64,000 nt of DNA from positions 11,720,501 to 11,784,500 of the forward strand of contig OY540822.1 of assembly GCA_961205875.1 (NCBI GenBank), in the 5' to 3' direction. The position numbers and the translations under genes were made by a program. Under the pieces are notes generated by a model. The model had not been told where the DNA came from and searched no databases. It was given only the letters and a program-made list of their open reading frames with translations. Shown here piece after piece: positions 47,724 to 60,330 of this stretch. Origin of the DNA: Sialis fuliginosa. Taxonomy: Eukaryota; Arthropoda; Insecta; Megaloptera; Sialidae. Every line of letters starts with the position of its first letter. The stretch's first letter is position 1.

Positions 47724-47960
47724 TTACAAAAAAATACAGCTTTATATTTATTGTTTTTATTTTTCGCTTTTATAAAGCACGCATCATTACGTTTTATTAA
47801 TAATACATGTTATATTAAATTTAAATTTAAAAATATTTGTTTATTATATGTTTTCCAACTGCTATTCCATTATTTCACTATTAATTTTGCAAATATACTC
47901 GTCGTTTTTGATTAATACAGAATAAACCTGATTTAATATAAAATATAGATAGATTTTGCA
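47724..47960 (+). terminator. Kinesin 3' UTR with polyadenylation signal
   Basis: AT-rich sequence after the stop at 47721-47723. AATAAA occurs at 47921-47926 (GAATAAACCTG), a plausible poly(A) signal. Confidence 0.5.
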
Positions 47961-48118
47961 ATTGAAGGGTTCATTCTGTATTTTTATCTATATTGTTTTG
48001 TTGTATAATAGATCATTGTGAGTTATCATTTATCGTTACTGCTATTTTTTTTACAAAATAAAATATAAAATTACATAAAAACGAATAGCATTAATGACTT
48101 AAAACACATGCAAAACCG

Positions 48119-48194
48119 ATACCTGGTATTATAATATAAAGACACCTCTAAATTAAAATGTCACTTTTTGGTTTGAATTTATAATACCAGGTAT
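48119..48194. repeat. Small foldback repeat
   Basis: ATACCTGGTATTATAA at 48119-48134 is repeated in inverse at 48179-48194, with 44 bp between. The stem is perfect over 16 bp. It is probably a MITE relic. Confidence 0.5.
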
Positions 48195-51100
48195 TATAGC
48201 TTTAACTATGTCGCAGCTTAACTATTATAATGCATGTTTTAACCACTGTGCTTGTTAGAAAAATCGCCAATCGCTTACATACACATATACTATCCGTAAA
48301 TTCCTGTCCACCTTTGTAACATTTTGTTTGTTTCGAAATGCAACTAGCGACAGCAAAATAAAAGTATGGAAAATGAATGAACGAGTTTTGGGAACATGAC
48401 AACAATCGTCCGAGACAAATACATGCTGGTGTCGTCTTGCTTTCTGGTTGACGGTTTGTATAGTCGTCATGTACAAAATAGCATCCATTATATTCCTTGC
48501 ACTTTCGTACATTATACAGCGTATCAATTCCATTCTATGTATTAGTTTGTACAAAACGTTACATACAAATACAGTTATATTTTAACATTGTATGTACCAT
48601 TGGCATGTATTATATACAATAATTTTTAATGATATTTGCAAACATTAAAGTTCGGATTAATATAGAAAGGGTCTTTAAAATTTTTAATTAAAATTGTCAG
48701 GGGGGAAGTGATGTAACTATAACTCCCCCTCCACACGTATTTTCGGAACTTTTTTTAAATATTTTATAAAATAATGTATACATGATTTTATTTATCTTTT
48801 AACTACCTTTAAAACAGCGGTCGGGGAACCGGGGTTAATAAGTTACCCCAAGTGATGTAAAAATAAAATTCTTGAAGATTATGAAGGCTCCATAAAGGCG
48901 TAACTAATTTTTAAAATATGTAAAAAGGCCCCCAAAATAAAAGCATTTAAGAAATGTTTTTTGTTTATTAATTGACAAAGGGAGTTTCCCTAAAATAAAC
49001 ATTATTATTTATATACAAGTTAGAAAAATAAATACAGTAAAATTTGATTGTTTTTTTAATTACTGTGCGCCATAATTATCTTTGTTCACTTTGGGCCCCC
49101 AAATGCGTCCTGACGTAAAAACGGTTTTTATAAAATTCTTTAGTTCTATAATGAATTTTTTATCAATTTTGTGCAGAGGCTTAACAAAAAAAAACAACAC
49201 AGATAAAAAATGATATCGCTCCCTCCAAACTAAGTAACTTTTATCTGAAAAAGTTTTTCTACAAGCAGTTTAATTTTATTTTGAACTTCCTGTATAAAAT
49301 TCATGGATCAATATAATATTTTGAATTTAAATATTTCTTGAGTTTTTCGGATCCTGTAGAATTTATTAAACATATTTCTCACGTTGTAAACAAATAATAT
49401 TTTGGGGTAATACCCAAAGAAGTTTCTCGACCCATGTTCTAAATAAACTATATATTGTAAAAGTTATTGTATATTTTTATTATTAATGTGAATTATAGTT
49501 TGAAAATATGTAACTGGGGTGTAGTCAATCTGGTCTAAGTAAGTGATTGAATAAGGAATTTTAATTTGTTATATTTCAAATTATAATTATTATTTGTATT
49601 AAGTTGGGCACTTATCTTGCCAATTAACCCTTAAGATAAGGTTGTGATAAATTTTATACAGGGCTCTTGATATTTTCGTAATCAGCGATATTAAATTATA
49701 AAGATGTTATAACTTAATTTACCTTACAGTAAAATGAGGTGCATATCGTCCATTTAAATAAATAACTCCAATAAAATTTTCTTTAATCAGGCCCTGAATT
49801 ATTTTACGTAGATTTACTATTAAATAAAATTAGCGAATTAAAAACATATGCCCAAATTAAGACAAATATTTGGCTTAAATAAAAATATTTCATTTGTTTA
49901 ATAGATAGATACTAAAAAAATGTCAAATACCAAATTATTATTTTTTTTATAATGTTTGTTATTATTTATTAATTTTATTTTATAAATCTATTTATTATTA
50001 AAATTAATTGAGTCATATATATTCTTTACAACTAAAAACCAAAATATAATATAATAATATTGTTACTCCCCACTATTCGTAAATAAACAAAATTCATTAT
50101 TACTCAAATTTCAATTAATCCCACGGAAACCAAATTTCGGTATTCGCGGTTTCCGAAAATGCAAGAATTCTAGCGAATAGTAGGAATTTACTATATTGCG
50201 CTTTTTTATTGTATGCTAATGGAATTTCGAATATTGATAATGAAAAATATCACAAAATACTAAACATTATTAGTAGAGGGGTCAAATATATAAAATGCAA
50301 TTATATAGATTTGTTTAATAATTATAATTATAATAATTTGGGGTCATAAATGACCCTATCCACTGATTAGTGACCTCTTAGAGAAATAGTTTTTAATTTA
50401 GTATTACATTAACAAGCATTTTGTTTAAAGAGAAAAGTATTAAAATAATAATTAAAATTTTATTCTCAGGTATTTTTAGAACAGTCACATATAATTATTT
50501 CTTTTTTTTTGTATATCATAATATAACATAAATATATTTTATGAAAAAGTTTTAATAAATATTTAACTAAAATCATTAAGAAAATTAAAATGCAAGTAAT
50601 ACAAAATTGGAATAAAATAAATACATAGGTTAAAATTTAAATAGGCACAACGAAATTTAATATCTCGAGAGATGCATTTTAGAAAAAAAGTAAGGCTTTG
50701 AAGGGGAAATAAAACGGCATTTTTTTTATTTAGTAGACGGTTTCAATTTCAATTGAAGGTTAACTTTTTATGTAGACTTTTATTGCGAAATTTTATGAAT
50801 AAAAAACAAATAACTGTTATCTGAATTTTTTTTATTGGACTTCATAAAAACATTAACATTTTTATTAATTAATTTGAAACTTTTCAGTATTCATATTTTA
50901 TTTACTGAATACCACCTTTATTCAGTTACAGATATCTCGAAAAGTTTAATGAACTTTGAAAACCTTTACTAAATTAAGAATATATATCGAATAATATAAT
51001 CATACATCTTTTTAAATAATTTTTAATACTTATACAAAAATAAAAGTCACCTTTGTATTATAAATATTAGTTTTCTAATATCCTAATATCGATAACATAA

Positions 51101-51251
51101 TACGCATTTATAGAATAACTTATCTGACAATTTGAATTTAATTACATTTGTTTCCAAGGCAACATGAATTAGTAGACGTATTAATTAGTATTTAAAATTA
51201 AAATTTTGGGGGTGGTTTTCACCCCTTATTTATTTATTTTAATTACAACTG

Positions 51252-51510
51252 TACCAAATTGGTTAGATAATACTCTCAACGTTAACTTTTTAAACAATAA
51301 GTCTGGAGTACTCACTGAGACAAACATTTTCCAAAAATAATTCAAACCGGTGCATTTTTGCAGTAATTATCGTGAACGAAAAAAAATTCTACAGACACAC
51401 GCACAGCCGCCATGCGGAAATTAACTTTTCTTTACGTTTTGAAGGTAGTACAATCAGAATCTACTCTTATCTCGGACACGATTTTTCGACGGTATTACAA
51501 TACATACTCC
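51252..51510. repeat. Dispersed repeat, copy 1
   Basis: It shares AATAAGTCTGGAGT, GGTGCATTTTT, a GTGAACGAAA core and GGTAGTACAATCAGAATCT with 52720-53000 in the same order and orientation. The pattern resembles the 3' tail of non-LTR retrotransposons or SINEs (ATCGGTnCATT...GTTATCGTGAAC). The open frame at 51412-51660 lies partly within it and is not a gene. Confidence 0.55.
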
Positions 51511-52719
51511 CAAAAAATGACCTTCAATTGTTCTAAATTGTCCACCAAATCAAAAATAAATTATGCCAATTTGTTTCTCTTTCAAAGTCATATAAGTTTT
51601 ACTCAGATTTTTTTTTCTAAAATTCATAGCTCTCAAAAATATTCCATTTTGTCTACTTAAATTTTACACGAAATAGGTATTATTGCCTTTATAGATATAA
51701 CATTTTTTATTACTTATTGTTAATACAATATTTTTTACTATATTTTTATTTAAAGCGTATAATTTAACATTACAAGGGAACACCTTTTTATTATTTTAAT
51801 TTATAGTATAATGATAAAGTGATAATATGTATCTATAAAAAAGTTAGTTATTAGAAATAAAAGACTTTTAGAATTTGTAATAAAGTTGTAACTGAAATTT
51901 TTTTATATATAATATATTTTCTAGATTTTAATAACTGTTACCTGCATTTTAAACTTTTAAATCTAACGGTAACAAAGTACTGAAAATATTTATAGTTTAC
52001 TTGTATTTAAAAAAATATTGGTTCAGCAAAAATAACGCAGAATGATAAAAATATTACCTAAAATAATTTAAATACAAGAAAACTATAATGTCTTATTTTA
52101 ATTTGGGTGATTTTTATTATTTATTTATTTAAATATGTATACGTAAATTTTATTTCAATTAAAAATTGTTATATTTTTAATTTTTTACAAACTATTGTAA
52201 ATTTAAACCATCCATTTTCAGTATTTATTTAAATTTGTATTAAAGGAAGTATTTATTTCAAATTTAAAACAATAATTTTGCGATAAAATTATTATACATA
52301 TAAACAAATTTTCTTTTCATAATAGAGTATTGAAATGCATAACTATGAAAAAATAAAAACAATTAAAATACAAACAATGTCAATATAATCAAATAATTTT
52401 ATTGTTAATTGTATTTAACAGCGCATTTTATTTTTTATTAAAAACTTTAGTAGTTACGCATGTGTATTTTTTCTATACTTACATTCTTATCTAGATTATC
52501 TTAACTTCAAAAAGGTAAGTGTAGTAATCTATTAATTTTGTAATAATTATTATCTAGAAGATACGTGATGCGATTTTCATGCAAATTCAGAGACTCCCCG
52601 TTTCAGCAAGTGGGGTATCTAATTAAAGCTGACAATTGAAGGAATTTAAATACATAAACGTTTTCTTACAAATAATAAATCTGACTTACTACAAATGTAA
52701 CAAGTCTTATCAAAATTAG

Positions 52720-53000
52720 TGAGATAATACTCGCAATGTTCACTTTTTATACGATACAAGTTACAAAATTTCGAATATTTCCAAAACCCCTAATCCTATT
52801 AGCACCAAAATCAATAAGTCTGGAGTGCTCATTGAGGCAAACATTTTCCCCAAAAATAATTCAGATCGGTGCATTTTTATAGTAGTTATTGTGAACGAAA
52901 GAAAATTCTACATCCAGACATACAAACACAGCCGCTTTTCTTTACGTTTTGAAGGTAGTACAATCAGAATCTGCTCTTATCTCGGACACGATTAATTACA
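52720..53000. repeat. Dispersed repeat, copy 2
   Basis: Same family as 51252-51510, slightly longer at its left end (extra ~60 bp around 52760-52810). Both share TTATCTCGGACACGATT at the right side. The divergence between copies looks moderate, so these are old or independently inserted copies. Confidence 0.55.
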
Positions 53001-53569
53001 ATACATTTCTTTCAGAACATGGAAGTAATAATATGGAAAAATTTATGTTTTATACCCCTGTTGGTGAAGGCCCCAAATAAACCTTCTATAAACTGTAGTA
53101 AGAATTTTTACGCCATATCTAAGGATTTTGTTTTGTTTAAACTGAGAGGCCATATCTCGAGAACGGGTTGAGATACAGACTAGAAATCGTAAACATAAAA
53201 TTTTGGAGTATATTACATGCATCAAATTTCAATTTGTGATAAAAATATCAACTCAAATACATTTTAAAATTTAATTTATAACATAATATATTAAATTGTG
53301 TCACGAGCGTAACCGAGCGTGAAAAAAAATTCAATTCGTGAGTGATCATGAGAAAAATTATTCACACACCCAATTTAATCCAGGGTGGTACCGAAATATG
53401 TTCCCCCCCCCTTCCTAAATCCGGCGCCAGCTTTTGGGACTTGTAAATAAAATATTATTAAAATTTCAATCGATAATACAAAAATTATTACAGTGCAATT
53501 GTGAAAAAACAATTGTCAAAGTTACATGAATAACATTTTTTACCTGTTACGACAAATTCTAAAAAGAAG

Positions 53570-53675
53570 ATGTCCACTGCAGTGTGCGACGAAACATTTG
53601 CCGATAACACGACTAAATTTACGCGGCTTACATCCAGAAGCCAAGATCACCGCGGAAGCCTCAAAATTTGTATAG
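53570..53675 (+). CDS. Orphan open exon-like segment with ATG and donor
   Basis: A CpG-rich stretch in otherwise AT-rich DNA starts with ATG (MSTAVCDETFADNTTKFTRL...) and runs 35 codons to a consensus donor, G|GTAAGC. No downstream partner exon was identified: joined to the exon at 60804 it would meet a stop after a few codons. It could be a first exon of an unseen gene, an upstream-ORF-bearing leader exon or a transposon fragment. The product is not recognised. Confidence 0.25.
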
Positions 53676-53720
53676 GTAAGCAATTATGCAGGTAAACGAA
53701 TTAACGTTTTCAGTTAATAA

Positions 53721-54700
53721 ATAATTTAAAAATATTATTAGAATATATCTTTATACGCAACTCAAACATTTTAACCAAAAATCAAAAATAGAATTTAATA
53801 TTAATTTACACGCTCAATTATAAAACTATGATACCTCTACGTCTTATTTTCTTGTATTTTAGTCGATATTTGTATGACGAGTTGAAGTTCACTGCAGGAA
53901 ATATCACTAAAAAATTTCGAATTTTTGATTTCGTTAAAAGTATGTTTATTGTATAGAAAATGACGTGAAAAGTTGTTTGTTTCAAACCGCAGGTCTGTAT
54001 CTCAAACTGTTCTCGAGATATAGCCTCTCAAAGTTTTAGTTTTTTCAAATTTTTGGAGAAAAAAGGCCATAACTTTTGAACGCGTGGTCGGAATTGATTT
54101 TAGTTGACGGATTTGAAATCAGCGTGTCAAAATCTATATAATGACATGTATAATACTGTAAAATCCGACAAAAAAATTTTCGTCAAAAATCGACATTTTT
54201 TTAAGGTATACCCCTTTGAATTTTTTCGATTTTTCGCGAAATTTTTTTTTCCGAGTTTTAAGGTATTAAACATGTCATTATATAGATTTTGACACGCTGA
54301 TTTCAAATCCGTCAACTAAAATCAATTCCGACCACGCGTTCAAAAGTTATGGCCTTTTTTCTCCAAAAATTTGAAAAAACTAAAACTTTGAGAGGCTATA
54401 TCTCGAGAACGGTTTGAGATACAGACCTGCGGTTTGAAACAAACAACTTTTCACGTCATTTTCTATACAATAAACATACTTTTAATGAAATCAAAAATTC
54501 GAAATTTTTTAGTGATATTTCCTGCAGTGAACTTCAACTCGTCATACAAATATCGACTAAAATACAAGAAAATAAGACGTAAAGGTATTATAGTTTTATA
54601 ATTGAGCGTGTAAATTAATATTAAATGCTATTTTTGATTTTTGGTTAAAATATTTGAGTTGCGCATAAAGATGAATATTCTAATAATATTTTTAAATTAT
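53721..54700. repeat. Near-perfect ~980 bp palindrome (foldback element)
   Basis: The arms 53721-54155 and 54266-54700 are inverse copies with only occasional mismatches (for example ATACCTCTACG against ATACCTTTACG). Symmetry continues into the centre near 54210 with more substitutions. Both arms hold GGCCATAACTTTTGAACGCG and TCAGCGTGTCAAAATC. The two 62-residue frames that begin alike on opposite strands (54104-54292 and 54127-54315) are a result of this symmetry, not genes. Arm sequence recurs near 4188-4390, 53140-53265 and 60165-60320. Confidence 0.9.
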
Positions 54701-55240
54701 GAAAACACAGATTTGTATTAATTTACCCATAAAGTATGGGAAGCACTGCTTCCCCTGCTTCCATGGACGCTTCGCCACTGATGTACAATTAATAATATAT
54801 ATAGTATTTAACAATAATATATTTATTTGTTATATTTGCAGCTCTTCGCGGCCCCCTACTTTAAGAAGCACTGTTGTAGAGTATGTAGAGAATATTATTA
54901 TCTTTAATTTATGTCCCATTTATTTTATTCTATATTTTATTAGTTTACAGAATTTAAAAAAAAATTTTGAATTACGTGCACATATTTTTAAAGTTCTTAA
55001 AGACCTTATGTGTGAAATCGGTTCTACCCTATCCTGTAACAAAATATTGTGTACCTATTACCTTGTCTTACACAGTAAGTATTTTTGCCAAATTTTATCT
55101 AACAATGAAAACTAATTTATTTAATTTCAAGATAACTAATTTGTTTATAAGTAATTAATATTTGCATATATCTGTCTAGGTAGTGATAGCAATAATTAAA
55201 ATCAAAGGTTATTTTATTTGTATTTTTATTTTATTTAAAA
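54701..55240. other. Intergenic sequence with transposon-end-like fragments
   Basis: GCTTCCCCTGCTTCC near 54748-54762 and CTCTTCGCGGCCCCC near 54841-54855 look like pieces of hAT-type ends. The open frame at 54699-55115 crosses them and is AT-rich downstream, without domain similarity. Confidence 0.3.
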
Positions 55241-55249
55241 CGAAATAAC

Positions 55250-55628
55250 GTCAGTAGACGCTCTCAACGTATTAGTAGATACTTTACTCTAACGACGTCA
55301 TACTGAAAGTTGATAAATTCTTTTCACATTTAAGTTAACCTATTCAGTTAACAATAAGTCGCGCGTGTGCTCAGTAAGATATTTTAAATCGGCTCTTTCC
55401 AAATGGCCACTTCAATGTATTCGGATTTGAATTTTTCGTTCCTTTATTTTTGTCTGCATGTAGTTATGGCACGATAAATAAATAAATAGTTTCGGTTTTT
55501 TTCAATTGTGATTTTTTATTTTGAAAGGGGTGAGATAAGTTTGATGAAATACGATTGAATTTAAGTTTAAAGTGGCTGTTTTGTAAAGAAGAAGAAGAAT
55601 AAAAAGATTTGTGAATAAATACTCAATA
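55250..55628 (+). promoter_or_regulatory. Candidate promoter and non-coding first exon of the SLC41 gene
   Basis: This CpG-bearing patch contains GACGTCAT (CRE-like) near 55294, a GTCGCGCGTGTGC block and a TCAGT initiator match at 55371-55375. It ends with a consensus donor GTAAGT at 55629. The first coding exon of the transporter opens with an acceptor at 60802-60803 nine bases before its ATG, so a leader exon upstream is required. This is the best candidate I see, but it rests on motif and composition only. Confidence 0.35.
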
Positions 55629-58600
55629 GTAAGTAATATAATTATTGTTTTTTTATTAACTGTTTATTTCATAATTTTGTAGAATATTTAAAAATATACT
55701 TTTCTTTGCAAAAGTCTATATATTATCTCTTAATAATATATATGAGGGGGTGAGTTCCAAAACTCGTTCGTTCCATTTTAAAAAATCGAGATATCAGTGG
55801 ATTTTTTTGGCATTATTTCATATTATATTTTCAAGTGTATTAGACAGTATATTTGAAACAATGTATAGGTTTATCAAAAACAAATCGCTTAGATTTCGAA
55901 ATTATATTCTAATAAATGGAAATAGATATGTACATTTCACATATACCTATGTTATCTTTTATATAAAAAAATAACAAATAAAAACTATATAGAATTTATT
56001 TTGTATTGTAATATTTAAAAATAATTTTTTTTTAATGAAAAAACCTGACCGTTCGGTTTTAAACTTGAAATTGAAGAAAATGTTAAAAATGTACTATTTG
56101 CAAATCAGTGTTTATTCAAATACATAAAACGTATTAAATAATAAATTCAATTCTTTCCACTTTCATGAGCACAGTTAGTGAAGTAATAATACTTTTTTAA
56201 ACGAAGGTGATTTTTAATTATATTCTGTTATAAATAAAGTAACACAAATACTTTCTGTTTTTATAATATTAAAAATATTTGTACATATGAATAATCATCA
56301 TATTTTCACCACAAGTTAAAGAATATATTTTTACTCCCACAAAAAATTAAAAATAATCGTAAATTGATAACCATTTTTTTCTACTTTATTCATAATAATA
56401 TAATATATATAAGATAACATTCTAAAAACGATGAAATAAAAATAAATTAAGTACTACCTATAGATAATAAGATATGTAAAGCACTTTATCTAGGAAAAAA
56501 AATAAATCCTTTTACCATGAACTATTTAGGTATAGGGTTTTCCCATAGACATATAAACATGAATAACGCATTCTACAAAATGCGTAAAATTTGATTCATA
56601 CAATATATCTTTTTTACACTCATGTTTAAATAAAGACAAGCATAAACCTAACGCAAGCTCTATCCCTCTTCGATTTTTTAATCAAACGCTTTATGGGATT
56701 TCCATTATATAGATCTAAAACAAGAATAAGTATAATGTACCCCTATTATTTATAATTATTATTAGCTTCATAGAAAAATTCTGTTTCAAGCTATTTTATT
56801 AAATTTATCAATTGATATCAATGGAATTATAATTTCCGCCAATATGAATTGTTAATGCAATAAATAATAATAAGGGAAGATGAAGCCAAATGGGGTACCT
56901 ATCAAAATATATTTTCATTTTTTTGATGTTGTTATAATCAATTTTTATAATTTATAAACTATTCGTCACTTTTATGGTTCTTGGAAAGTATTTTATTTAT
57001 TTTGATAATAATTAAAAATGAGATCAGAGGCATGACGAATGGGGTAAGGGTGTGAAATAAAAGGAAAAAAAGAAGATAATGTACTTTACCTATAATTGTA
57101 ATATACTTAGAAGTTTCGTAATGTTGTTGACTCAAGTTAATCGAATTGTTTACTAATTTACGTGATAGATAAAGCCATAATTGCGTCTTTAACGATTTAA
57201 TAGCAAGGTTTCATTATTTATTGTTTACAGAGTTATAGAAATCGATTAATAAGATAACAGCCTCTTGAAAGACTGGAGCTCTATTTTGCAAAAACTTAAA
57301 ATTATCTTAAATATTTATATTTTATAGATCCAGAATATTTTTAAAATTATTTGTAGTTTAACTTCATAGGCAGGCCTAGTAAAAAAATTATTTTAATTAA
57401 ATTTGAAAAATGCCCTCCCCCCTCTGATCCTACATGAAAATTCATAGATTTGTCTATATGTATTACATTTTTTGTTTTATAGATTTTTTTCTTCTCATAA
57501 AGAAAAATATTATTCAATATAAGGTACTGGTGCCAGTCTTGGCAGCTTTAAAAGCAAGATATACTGTTTTTGAGATTGATGGGCTTCTTTTATGTAATTA
57601 TCATGAACACAAGTTACTAATAAAATAAGTACATACCTCTTTATTTAATCAATTAAATTACCAAAGTCCGCAAATATAGTTTGTTTTTTAAATTATAGCC
57701 TTTTATTTTATTTATGTTTTTTCTCCAGTAATGGATATAGTAAAATCAGTAATGAGCACCCAGTGATGGACACTTGCTAATGATTACAAAATGATAAGTA
57801 CTACGACATAAAAGTTATAAAATAAAGAATCGTCAAATTTGAAACAAAGTAAAGTATAATAATATAATAATTAATAAATAAATTACACTAATAATTAATT
57901 TAAATATCCACTATTTTGACACCCATTGGCCGATTGTCATCAAATTAAGCTGTTTTACAGTTATGTTTCTTTCGATTATGATTCAGTAATGGTAGTATTC
58001 TAATATCAACAAGTTTTTTTCTAATTTATTTAGTAAATTTAATTAAACAAGTGTCTAAAACTGGAGTATGATCCAAGACTGGTGTCAGTACCTTAATTAA
58101 TTATAATAGTTTATCAGTAATACTCATAAACGATAAAAAAACCGGGAATATATGGTATAAATACCCAAAATGAGTGTTTAAAACACATTAATTTGTATTT
58201 TATTAAATCTGCAGAGCAAATCACTTTTTAATATCTTCCATTAATTTCATACTGCTTTATTATGTGTTATAACAATTTTAACACCATAAAGAGAACATTC
58301 TCAGCTATAAAATTCAATAATAACATACAGGATATTCTATTTAAAAAAAGTTATATTTCAATATATTTTTGAATTTTTTTTTTAAATCACCATTATTTAT
58401 CCCAGAAAAAAATATTGATACCAATTAATCGATCTTCTAGCTCCAATAATAATAAAGTTAGCAATAATTACACGATTCCCGCAAATACCAGTGTATACAG
58501 GGTATTTGAAAAAAATCATTTATTATTATAATTATAATTGTAATTTAATTAATATTAAATTTAATAACAAGAGGACAAATGTGTGAAATAAATAATTAAA

Positions 58601-59163
58601 TTTTTATTTAATTAATAAGCCATTAAACGTCGTAAATAAAATAATAAAAAAATGAAAACAAATATATTCAGTAATAGGAGTACTAAACGATCACAAAGCT
58701 TCTGGTATCTTCAATATGGCGAGGAAGCAATAAAATAAAATTTATTATACTAAATACGAAGGTTGTTTAAATGTATAACATTTCCACAATTTATCGACAG
58801 TAAATTTAAATTAATTGTTAAATAAATATTTAAACAAGGTTATTAAATAATTTATTGTTCAACATAATCTTTTTAAATCCAATTGTCGACCGTGTTAAAT
58901 GGGCCTATAATATAACATGTGAAATTAGCTTTTACAATATATTTTTACAGTAATAATAATAATCTTGGTGATTATTAGTAATATAAATAATACCTACATC
59001 GAAGAAAAATACAATCAATTATCAATGACACTAAATAATTAATATTCATTATAGATAAAATATCTACCTGAATTATAGACTGATAATAAGAAGGTACATA
59101 TTGACATTTACGACTTTTTTCCTGACTTGCTAATTGTAAAATAACCCACATTTTCTTCCTAGT

Positions 59164-59636
59164 CAATATCGACGGTGGAAAGCTAAAACCAAATAAGCGA
59201 CATATACCCATGTTACCCGCAACTTCGTCCGCGTGGAATTTACATTTTTTTATCTAATCAATTTTCGGTATATGTTCTTCCTCCGGATTCAAACTATCTC
59301 CCTACCAAATTACATGAAGATCGGTTTAGCCGTGAAAAAGTAACAGACAGAAAGAGTTACTTTTGCATTTATAATATATATTGGTATGGATTTTACTTTA
59401 AATCTGATAAAACGATTATACGATAAATTCGTAAATGAAACCGACTGCATTAAAATTGGTTGAAAATTGGCTTGAAGCAAAATTTCGCACAGTATTTTGT
59501 TATTTAAACCCCCTGTGCTCCTATGAGCAAAAAAAGGGTTAATTACTATAAAATAAATGATACAGGTCCTTATCGGTGACGCGAGGAGTCCTAGCTACGT
59601 TTCAGTATTTAGTTTTAACTTTCCACCATCGATATA
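59164..59636. mobile_element. Inverted-repeat element containing a SINE/LINE-like tail
   Basis: ATATCGACGGTGGAAAGCTA near 59166 is mirrored near 59614-59635 (AACTTTCCACCATCGATAT). Between them, TTACCCGCAACTTCGTCCGC and AAGATCGGTTTAGCCGTGAA, ACAGACAGAAAGAGTTACTT and a TTGGTATGGAT end match the 3' tail pattern of insect (notably lepidopteran) retroelements. It reads as a tail fragment caught inside a foldback element. Confidence 0.5.
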
Positions 59637-60119
59637 AAATATGAAAATATACATACCGGATAAAAATATATATCTTGTTCGTCGATACTATGAATTACAT
59701 ATAAACAATTAAATAATTACTGCTCTTAAAAAACTACGGTATAATCCGTTCCGCAATTTCTTGCATCGATCACTGTAAACAACTGACTATTTTATGTACA
59801 GTTATATGTATTTAGAATCTAAACGTCGTAAAATTTTTGTTTTAACACCAGTATTGATAAAACGATTTAAATTCATTATAAATAATCCAATGGATTAATG
59901 TTAAAATGATTGTTAAATCATTGAATACCGATGTTTTTGATGTTTATTATACTCAGGTCCGTCTTAAGATATTTGAACGCCCTGAGCTACCAAAATTGAG
60001 CGTTTTTGTCAAAAATAAAGTAATCAAAAGTTGCGTTGCTAAAAATACAAAATATATATCTATAAAAACGTTTTGAATATTCTCCTTATGCTGTTCATGG
60101 TTTTTAATGTTAAATATAA

Positions 60120-60330
60120 TATTTAAGATATCTTTTGAGTCAAAATAAGATGATTTTTTGTCGACATATTTGAAATCAGCGTGTAAAAAACATACTTTTA
60201 ACCAAATCTAAAATTAAAACTAAATTCAGTATTAGTTTTTTTTAATTTTGGAGAAAAATCACCGTAACTTTAGAACGGGTGGTCGGATTTGATTTTTGTC
60301 GATATATTTGAAATCAACGTTACCTGATAT
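60120..60330. repeat. Diverged fragment of the palindrome repeat family
   Basis: ATATTTGAAATCAGCGTGT and ACGGGTGGTCGGATTTGATT correspond to ATTTGAAATCAGCGTGT and ACGCGTGGTCGGAATTGATT in the palindrome at 54 kb. Identity is lower here, so this is an older copy. Confidence 0.55.

Larger units (their letters stand above)
47961..53560. other. Long AT-rich intergenic region without genes
   Basis: I found no exon-like segment here. Visible structure is repetitive: a 16 bp inverted repeat (48119-48134 with 48179-48194), two copies of a dispersed repeat (51252-51510 and 52720-53000) and a fragment of the palindrome family (about 53140-53265). Open frames are short and low-complexity. Confidence 0.5.

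Noticed and set aside
50060..50205. CACTATTCG ... CGAATAGTAG inverted motif like a pogo/Tigger end
   Set aside because: The inverted match is only about 10 bp and the interior shows no further symmetry; too weak to call an element.
51412..51660. 82-residue ORF in the intergenic region
   Set aside because: It overlaps the dispersed repeat and has AT-driven composition with no domain.
54104..54315. Two 62-residue ORFs starting identically on opposite strands
   Set aside because: They arise from the palindrome's symmetry and have no coding character.
57434..57628. ORF containing VLVPVLAALK, similar to an SLC41 membrane motif
   Set aside because: It lies upstream of the transporter's first coding exon, in the wrong order, and the similarity does not extend beyond a few residues.
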